Shown: piece after piece, positions 60,701 through 64,000 of the stretch
Layout of the letters: every line of letters begins with the position of its first letter
Position numbering within the stretch: position 1 is the stretch's first letter
From: Hydractinia symbiolongicarpus
Lineage: Eukaryota; Cnidaria; Hydrozoa; Anthoathecata; Hydractiniidae
Direction of reading: 5' to 3'
NCBI RefSeq assembly: GCF_029227915.1
Contig: NC_079880.1
Location: forward strand, 30,499,501 to 30,563,500
DNA length: 64,000 bases
Translations under genes and position numbers: made by a program
The notes under the pieces: model-generated
The model's input: the letters and a program-made list of their open reading frames with translations, nothing else
Told to the model about the DNA's origin: nothing
Database searches by the model: none

Positions 60701-63700
60701 TTCTTTTGGAGCATTTTTTGAGAAAAAATCGACTCTGGGATTTCACATTCCTCTGTTTTTTTGTCACCTAAATGCCATTTTCGGCCAAAATTGTTCCAAA
60801 AATTAAGACCACTTTATTTTCGGCCAAATTTGGCACAGTTAACAAAGAAAGTATGCTGAACATGATGGTGTCATTAAAATTTTGATTTTTTGCCACCTTA
60901 AATGTCATTTTAGGTCAAAATTGGTCCAAAAATTAAAACTACTTCATTTTCAACAAAAATTGGCACAGTTAATAAAAAAAGTATGCCGATCATGATGGGG
61001 GCATCAAAATTTTGATTTTTTGTCAACTAAATGCTGTTTAAGACCATAAACGTTTTAATCACAAGACTTTCAACTATGAATGATAGGCTATTTTATTTTA
61101 TTTTAAATTGTGAGTTCATTATGACTCGCTTCGCTTTGTTTGCGTTTGTTGTAAGATATAATGTCATTTGCGTGCTTTATCTTCAGAGCTTCATCCACCA
61201 AACTTCTTCGAATGTTTGGCACGATAACACAACGAATTAGCAGGTTGCCATCAAATATTTTGGTAGCGAGCGGATGTTCTTAGAGCCTCCAGGGCTTCTT
61301 GTTACTGATATTTGAATGGACCTTAGATATATAATTATATAATGAATAACGATAAAATAAGCTAAACAATAAACAAACGAGAATATACCTTAGTTGGTTT
61401 TTAACTGACATTGGAGTGAAATAAAGTTGTGCACCGAAAGCATTTCGCACCCCTTTATAAAGCATAAGAAATGATATTTCCATCCCTTGACTACCTTTTA
61501 TTTCTGGTTCGTTTAGGGATTTGCACTCAGCATAGCCAGCAGAGAAGGTTTAAAGATACCTCCACAAGCCATGGAGCAGATTGTGGTGGGTGCTAACCAA
61601 GACATACGACAGGTTGGAATACTCTTCTTGCAGATTTGTTTTTTTTTAAAGTAGGGACAGTTAGCACTCGAAACTAGGCTTGGACGCACTTAATAAATAG
61701 TAAAAAAATTATATACTCATGGTAATCGCAATTTACTGTGTGTTTCCTTGTCTGTAAAACAGATGACGTTAGGAAATATCTCTTTGATATTGTATCTCAA
61801 AATAGTTACTTCATCTTCTCCAAAACTACTAACCTGCTTTCTAATGTCTCGTCTTTAACTTTTTCATTTCGATCGATAAGAGAAGTTACCCTAGTTCTCT
61901 TGGCTTATATTTTTTAGGTAAAAGAACGTAGATAGCAAAAGGTTTTTCGTGAAGTAGCCGTATAATAAAGAACAGAAGACAGCATTATTTTGAACCATGT
62001 CATTCTATCAGTAAAGTAAAGCGCACTCTTTACATACGTTGTATTTGTTTAGGTTGTACATAACCTTCAGATGTGGACAGCCACAAGCAACAAACTGTCC
62101 TACGATGATGCAAAGGCTGAAGCTAACAATGCAAAGAAGAATATTAAAATGGTAAACGTTGAGTTCTAACTAGCATATTTTGGTGGATGTAATATTTATT
62201 AGGGCTCTTCCGCGTATTCATTTTCTGCTAAGAGTGGTTTACCTCGATTGAAAAACTCCGAGCATGACGGGAGTGTAGTAAAATTGGATCAGTCAATACT
62301 TGCCATGCCGTATACTTACCATCCAACTTTTTTTACTTTGTTTTATTAAATATTAAATATCTTTGACACTACTCCACCTGCCATTTTGCGTAAACATGCT
62401 TGTTTACAACAGGGGCCATTTGATGTAATCAAGACGTTATTCACGCATAGTGAAGCATCGAAGATGTCGATAAATCAAAAGTCGGATTTGTTTTTCATGG
62501 ATTATTCTTTCATTCCGCTTTTTATGCAAGAAAATTATCTGGGTGTCAATCCGAGCGAAGGAAGGTTTGTCTTTACAAATCATTGATAGGTGGTTGTTGT
62601 GTAATTGAAACCTGTGCTAAGCGACTGCTTTTGTCTGCAATGCAAGTAATTGTTGTTGTTTTTTTTTGAAGCCTGATTTCTTAACTTTGAATTGTCTTGT
62701 AGGACTGACATTCACTTTTAAAGAATGTCTTAAACAATTTTAAAACACAAATGGGTTTTTGCCACCTCGAGCAGACTGTCCTAGGAAGTTAAGTCCGTGG
62801 AAAATCCACTTAGAATAGTAATTTGTTTAAATTTCGCGGCTGAAGCCATCCTCATACCTGGAATTTAGCCTCTACCCGAATAAGGTAGCAAAATTTGCCG
62901 TTTGTAATAATGATTTGCGACAAAAGAACAGATTTTTAGGTTTTGTGGCAACCTCGTCAAGTTAAATCTATTAGGCCACTATGTTTTCAATATTTGTATG
63001 GCATGCAGTGACAGAAATTGAACCATTCCACAATTAGCCCTTACGTTAGTGGTAAATTTTGACTAAGAAAGTGAATAATCAGAGTATGGTAAGTTGTTTC
63101 GAGAACAAAGTCTTTTGAATGAGAATCTAACAACGATATTTTGGTGAAAAGAAATGAACCACATGGAACACAATTGCGAATTTCAACAAAGTTGTATTAA
63201 ACTATAATGTAAAGGCCCAATCTAAGATCTCGGTGAAAAATTACTCCTATCGACACAAGAAATATATTAAAAAAAAAAATTTCTGCTATTTAGAGGTGAC
63301 ATGCAGAAAATATTGGATGCTGTAAGCGACACGGCTGATGCAATCGCAGACGGCTGTCTTGTCGAGAATCTGATCAGAACCCGGCAGCAATGGAGCTTGC
63401 TACCTCTACAGGTAGAGCTGGAGATTTTTTTATTGTAACTTCAAACATGTTGCGAAAGTTGTCAAAATTTGATAACCGTTGTGTTATCAATTAATTTTTT
63501 TCTAAAGTTCATAATCTTTTTAATTAGGTTGCTTTGTTTAGCCACGTACCTAAAATCTTTTCATAAATCTACCGAAATTCGTGTCCATTTTACATACTTT
63601 TTGTCACTGTTTTGTTTGGTATAAAATCACTTCAATTAACTTATAAAATGCCTGTCTGACTTTGGAAATATGAACGTGAGTGCATTTTGGAAGGTTTGTG

Positions 63701-63916
63701 ATATCACAATATCAATGAAAGGCCGATTTCTGCTGCTCATGTAAAACTTGTTTTAAATATATTTATACAGGGTTTGTTTTCTACTGTTTTACCTTCCATG
63801 AAAATGTCTGGACATTTGGGACAACGCATCGAGTTTCCTCAGTGGCTTGGTAAAAACTCCAGTCGTACTAAACACGATCGAATCTTACAAGAGTTGAAAA
63901 CACATATGGCTTTGAG
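36704..63916 (+). CDS. RFC1: Replication factor C large subunit (RFC1), partial at both ends
   Basis: Exons: 36704-36784, 46361-46442, 47396-47438, 47521-47600, 47961-48136, 51899-52009, 52213-52272, 52490-52546, 52815-52874, 56240-56320, 56396-56567, 57211-57437, 57698-57877, 58191-58527, 58668-58820, 59129-59229, 59414-59528, 59930-60015, 60347-60484, 61517-61612, 62053-62151, 62413-62564, 63294-63411, 63771-63916. All junctions are GT-AG with consistent phase; about 983 residues. RFC1 is the large subunit of the clamp loader that opens PCNA and loads it at primer-template junctions. The first exon seen encodes NDIRSFFGAP, the N-terminal PCNA-binding-like motif; the ATG exon is upstream and unplaced. 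A long Lys/Ser-rich tail leads to NYRAYINREGP and the BRCT domain (57.70-58.28 kb; GLTFVLTGVL, GGKVTTSVSGKTSFVIVG). The AAA+ module follows: WVDKYKP, Walker A GPPGVGKTT (59182-59205), Walker B LIMDEVDG, sensor segment IICMCNDRNHP, then the RFC1 collar region (NYLGVNPSEGR, FPQWLGKNSS). Catalytic residues are intact. The last ~150 residues lie beyond the window. Confidence 0.95.
37550..37971 (-). pseudogene. P2X7 receptor C-terminal (ballast)-like domain fragment, two exons
   Basis: The minus-strand segment 37971-37765 follows an AG acceptor and reads into WCLCDKCERMPSEVDCFCC, the Cys-rich core shared by the P2X7 intracellular domain and many stand-alone invertebrate proteins of that family. 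A second segment, 37682 to about 37550, after TTTTTCAG, reads KCITEHE...TLWTSLVALHD, matching the following CITEH...LxxxLxxLHD region of the same family. In-frame stops occur in both parts (after QDMD and after CITEHE), so it is a pseudogene or a dispersed gene fragment in antisense orientation inside an RFC1 intron. Confidence 0.5.
39402..39445. repeat. Left copy of a 44-bp direct repeat flanking the Copia element
   Basis: The segment GTTTTCACTTTGGACAGTAA and the following 24 bases recur at 44440-44484 with a single-base indel. The right copy abuts the LTR directly, whereas this copy lies 34 bases outside the left LTR. A normal Copia target duplication is 5 bp, so this long repeat needs another explanation. 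Confidence 0.85.
39480..39677 (-). repeat. Copia 3' LTR
   Basis: This matches the 5' LTR closely but lacks the terminal TGTTA on its inner side: where the 5' LTR reads TGTTAATCTCCCATTC, the purine tract (AGAGGGAGA, minus strand) runs directly into TCTTCCATTC. It also lacks a 12-bp segment (CTGTAGGTTATC) present in the other LTR. The differences show that time has passed since insertion. Confidence 0.9.
40013..40529 (-). pseudogene. Copia RNase H domain, frameshifted
   Basis: The first frame (40529-40248) holds LYADASFG (catalytic D), TPITWQSKK, and STLAAETLAL (catalytic E). The second frame (40276-40013) holds CYTDNKSL (catalytic D), DKRLRVDMASLR and HQLADASSK at the C-terminus. The break coincides with a perfect 17-bp tandem duplication (units at about 40226-40242 and 40243-40259). 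Confidence 0.85.
40857..41497 (-). pseudogene. Copia reverse transcriptase domain, disrupted
   Basis: The frame 41497-41171 has the Copia RT entry (FKEITNWQDNNVF, TRWVITTK, KARLVIRGF). The frame 41177-40857 continues with HTLDIKTAFLQG, KVVYGLADASR, and the catalytic HVDDFLWGG. A frame change lies near 41175. The remaining RT thumb segment to 40530 is not open. Confidence 0.85.
42371..42850 (-). pseudogene. Copia integrase domain with altered catalytic residue
   Basis: An HHCC zinc-binding segment (HRQFCHLS...CKVCLKYRK) spans the frame break near 42806-42900, followed by the rve core: VALNLVQL, FLADNGGEF (second D) and PWSNGLCERHNG (catalytic E). The usual first Asp (VAMDL-type motif) is Asn here (codon about 42683-42685). 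The region 42370-41500 downstream keeps only scraps of the integrase C-terminus (e.g. a frame at 41838-42029). Confidence 0.85.
42865..44184 (-). CDS. Copia gag-protease polyprotein part, open reading frame
   Basis: A 439-residue frame from ATG at 44184 is the longest intact piece of the element. The N-terminal half is Copia gag. A CCHC zinc knuckle CNICQSIYHWAVNC (CX2CX4HX4C) is near residue 217-230, and a retropepsin-like site VLDCGCTKTVCG lies near residue 280, with the usual DSG serine replaced by Cys. It closes 26 bases past a T9 run (A9 on the coding strand, 42910-42918), where the other frame continues into the integrase zinc finger. Confidence 0.85.
   Translation of the reverse strand: MSKSWVPPPSLNNESSYKDWKKDVQIWQALTELKTEKQGPAIFIGLKGKAKKGVDKIYLKDENQTAYLGYETFQKFKRPSEMSMNDYLIEFEQLYHKIQVHRMELPDGVLAYRVLQNANLTPEQHQLARATINELRYDSMVLQLKKIFGDTVASSVSNDAVKIELVLQASADSTEQNYFTKRGGYQRWAAAPNQRYGWRKTRSSNRVINLPDEFGNISKCNICQSIYHWAVNCPHSYENQESEDLKKEESRSKVTFFSKIKESDMQSLVGETLSCAVLDCGCTKTVCGKNWYQCFIDNIDSDKLPEEYPGGTRFKFGESEAVCSIKRVILPVIIGSKEVNLETEVVPNEITLFLSQTSMRKADAVLDFSNDTVKMFGECHPLKFTTTGHSCIPLNNKRIELDEKNYDHLLPQVAFVCASEKSKKKQDRQTSSSVLSSKC
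44211..44223 (-). promoter_or_regulatory. Copia primer-binding site for initiator Met tRNA
   Basis: The plus strand reads TCCTCTGCTACCA, identical to the 3' end of metazoan initiator methionine tRNA including CCA. The minus strand is therefore complementary over 13 bases, two bases inside the 5' LTR. Full 3'-end priming rather than the half-tRNA priming of the Drosophila copia element is implied. Confidence 0.9.
44226..44439 (-). repeat. Copia 5' LTR
   Basis: A 214-bp LTR; on the minus strand it starts TGTTAATCTCCCATTC and ends TTTAACA next to the primer site. It includes the 12-bp segment absent from the 3' LTR, which with its neighbours forms the palindrome TAACCTGTAGGTTA. Confidence 0.92.
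44440..44484. repeat. Right copy of the direct repeat flanking the Copia element
   Basis: It starts at the first base after the 5' LTR and matches 39402-39445 except for one extra A. See the left copy for interpretation. Confidence 0.85.
45150..45350. repeat. Short repeat element with TATAACC(C/T)GCA units
   Basis: It starts CCGTATTTTCCGGTACATAA and contains four spaced copies of the unit ATAACC(C/T)GCA (near 45161, 45177, 45244, 45294). Such CGTATTTTCCGG-led ends are common in animal MITEs, but no matching opposite terminus is visible, so the right boundary is arbitrary. Confidence 0.4.
48940..49487 (+). pseudogene. Plus-strand gene of the TTAA element, three exon-like parts
   Basis: Part one (about 48940-49018) reads KIIEKNRNTIAEEVLKEMGL, then a TGA, then a GTAAGT donor. 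Part two is 49096-49216 (between AG and GT) with FIENVMESVKVCQKRGK and RYMHYCMWACELK. Part three is 49317-49487, reading VKEIGPEDANCKYPQSMLAF and ending TLETFCDCLGIPKQQL and TAA. Phases of parts two and three agree, and part one would join in phase if its stop were absent. I do not recognise the family. It converges on the transposase remnant, so it is probably the element's second gene. Confidence 0.45.
49586..50581. repeat. Inverted-repeat arms enclosing a minisatellite
   Basis: The 36 bases starting TACAGTACCGCTCGAATG (about 49589-49624) are repeated inverted at about 50545-50580, with four mismatches. The arms lie about 0.96 kb apart and close around the tandem array at 49854-50308. The unit could be a foldback element nested in the TTAA transposon or its internal structural core. 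Confidence 0.7.
49854..50308. repeat. Minisatellite, about nine units of 51-54 bp
   Basis: Units share TTCGTTAGATCGCATTTTAA, then AAGAACGAAAAACGGCGATAG. Units are diverged from each other by several substitutions and small indels, so this is an old array. There are no unique spacers between units, so it is not a CRISPR-like structure. Confidence 0.9.
50578..50608. repeat. Perfect 14-bp-stem hairpin
   Basis: GTACGCCCTCTTGT and ACAAGAGGGCGTAC are separated by TCT. It joins the right inverted-repeat arm to the 3' end of the transposase remnant, where the minus-strand frame ends in TGCAAGTGA. Confidence 0.9.
50600..51547 (-). pseudogene. Mutator-like (cnidarian type) transposase N-terminal half, broken
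   Basis: The minus strand reads, in order: a segment with RHENLCIHTA (51547-51290), LLSEYVKEQVACRQCFSKVE followed by LATKLSSNCSNESC (51132-50990), then after a one-base frame change FDINRKSVLVSRIIGKGRKG, EEFCSVLGLSQPVSRPAFSE and TVTDLPTSFDCSWSSRGW (to about 50640). This order (CxxC zinc pair, FDINRRxVxAMRxIGxG, then ...SFDGSWxxRG with the first catalytic Asp region) is that of Mutator-like transposases abundant in cnidarian genomes. The catalytic half beyond the first Asp is missing. Confidence 0.7.
52213..52272 (+). other. RFC1: RFC1 exon, duplicated unit A
   Basis: A 60-nt phase-0 exon encoding VKKDAKIQSIQKACRTSPRK. It is 13/20 identical in protein to the exon at 52815-52874, and the polypyrimidine/AG before each (CTGTTTTTAG) is also the same. 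The units are separated by one different 57-nt exon (52490-52546). Confidence 0.9.
52815..52874 (+). other. RFC1: RFC1 exon, duplicated unit B
   Basis: Encodes VKKDVKMQSVQKPTRTSQQK, the paralogue of the exon at 52213-52272. Length and phase are identical, so either can be skipped without a frame change. Confidence 0.9.
53037..54234. mobile_element. Helitron-like element with internal tandem repeats, copy 1
   Basis: Shared ends with the copy at 60646-61303 define it: CTAATTGAATTTCCGCGCCC at the left, and a right end with hairpin AGCCCCCAGGGCT followed by TCTTGTT. GAATTTCCGCGC near the left end recurs inverted (GCGCGGAAATTC) about 40 bases before the right end. This is a subterminal inverted repeat plus 3' hairpin with a tandem-repeat core, as in Helentron-associated elements (HINE/DINE-1-type). 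It is non-coding. Confidence 0.75.
53208..53960. repeat. Minisatellite core, about six units of 127-129 bp
   Basis: Units begin AGGCCAAAATTGGTCCAAAA at about 53208 (variant), 53321, 53450, 53579, 53706 and 53835 (variant), each with AAAGTATGCTGAACATGATG midway. The sister element at 60.65 kb has only about two units. Confidence 0.9.
55124..55158. repeat. Perfect 15-bp-stem hairpin in an RFC1 intron
   Basis: GACCTTCAAATGTAT and its exact inverse are separated by GTTTA. There is no extended precursor-like stem beyond a few more bases, so it may be a palindromic repeat end rather than a microRNA. Confidence 0.85.
55425..55700. repeat. Probable dispersed repeat with GACGTCA(G/T)CAACCC units
   Basis: TGACGTCAGCAACCCATCC (about 55430) recurs as TGACGTCATCAACCCGTTC (about 55588). 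Open frames occur on both strands, but neither carries a known domain. Part of the 3.4-kb RFC1 intron at 52875-56239. Confidence 0.35.
60284..60310 (+). other. RFC1: Candidate 27-nt alternative microexon of RFC1
   Basis: The sequence between TTCAACAATGACAG and GTAAGA is 27 nt long, keeps the open phase-0 frame and encodes DDEFPFCEE. It lies between the Walker B exon ending ...GNEDRGGMQ (60015) and the exon starting ELIQLIKK (60347). RFC1 orthologues I know join these two directly, so inclusion would insert nine acidic residues into the AAA+ domain. It may be a cassette or cryptic exon. Confidence 0.45.
60646..61303. mobile_element. Helitron-like element with internal tandem repeats, copy 2
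   Basis: Same ends as the element at 53037-54234 (CTAATTGAATTTCCGCGCCC; hairpin AGCCTCCAGGGCT, then TCTTGTT), in the same orientation, with about two of the 128-bp core units. The 3' 200 bases, including TTTGTTGTAAGATATAATGT, align well. It lies in the RFC1 intron 60485-61516. Confidence 0.8.
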
Positions 63917-64000
63917 GTATTTATTTCGGCTTATTTATGTCTTCTGTATTTTTTAAAAGTTTTTGTGTAGTCACCTCGTATTATTCTAACCTGGCCTACT

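Overview
This is a eukaryotic, AT-rich, intron-rich animal window. Genes are cut into many small GT-AG exons, and introns and spacers are packed with transposon debris. The domain content (class-II DYRK kinase, RNF19-type RBR ligase, RFC1) together with the element types (Copia LTR element, CR1/Jockey-like LINEs, psq-domain DNA transposon, Helitron-like non-autonomous elements, TTAA element with a Mutator-like transposase, P2X7-tail-like fragment) suggests an early-branching metazoan. My best guess is a cnidarian, possibly a hydrozoan. That placement is inference, not a database result.

Layout. 1-3.2 kb: intergenic, with a perfect-TIR MITE. 3.26-16.64 kb, minus strand: a complete DYRK2/DYRK4-like kinase gene; I could phase 22 coding exons into one 682-aa frame. 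16.7-28.4 kb: gene-poor, transposon-rich (psq/pogo-like element, a broken LINE, a gypsy remnant with a probable LTR, minisatellites). 28.46-31.06 kb, minus strand: a complete four-coding-exon RNF19A/B-type E3 ligase (601 aa). 31-36.7 kb: LINE tail, tRNA-derived SINE sequence, short Helitron-like element. 36.70 kb to the right edge, plus strand: replication factor C large subunit (RFC1), 24 phased exons, about 983 residues. Its first coding exon and its C-terminal exons are not identified here.

RFC1 introns host most of the mobile DNA: a nearly full-length Copia element with LTRs and an initiator-tRNA primer site (39.5-44.4 kb), a P2X7-tail-like pseudogene, a 3.7-kb TTAA-flanked DNA element containing an inverted-repeat/minisatellite core between two convergent ORFs (48.2-51.9 kb), and two copies of one Helitron-like repeat with different tandem-repeat numbers (53.0-54.2 and 60.6-61.3 kb).

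The three host genes are not an operon and have no obvious joint function: a Ser/Thr-Tyr kinase, an ER-membrane ubiquitin ligase and the PCNA clamp loader. The points of most interest are a candidate 27-nt in-frame microexon in the RFC1 ATPase domain, a duplicated RFC1 exon, and the architecture of the TTAA element.
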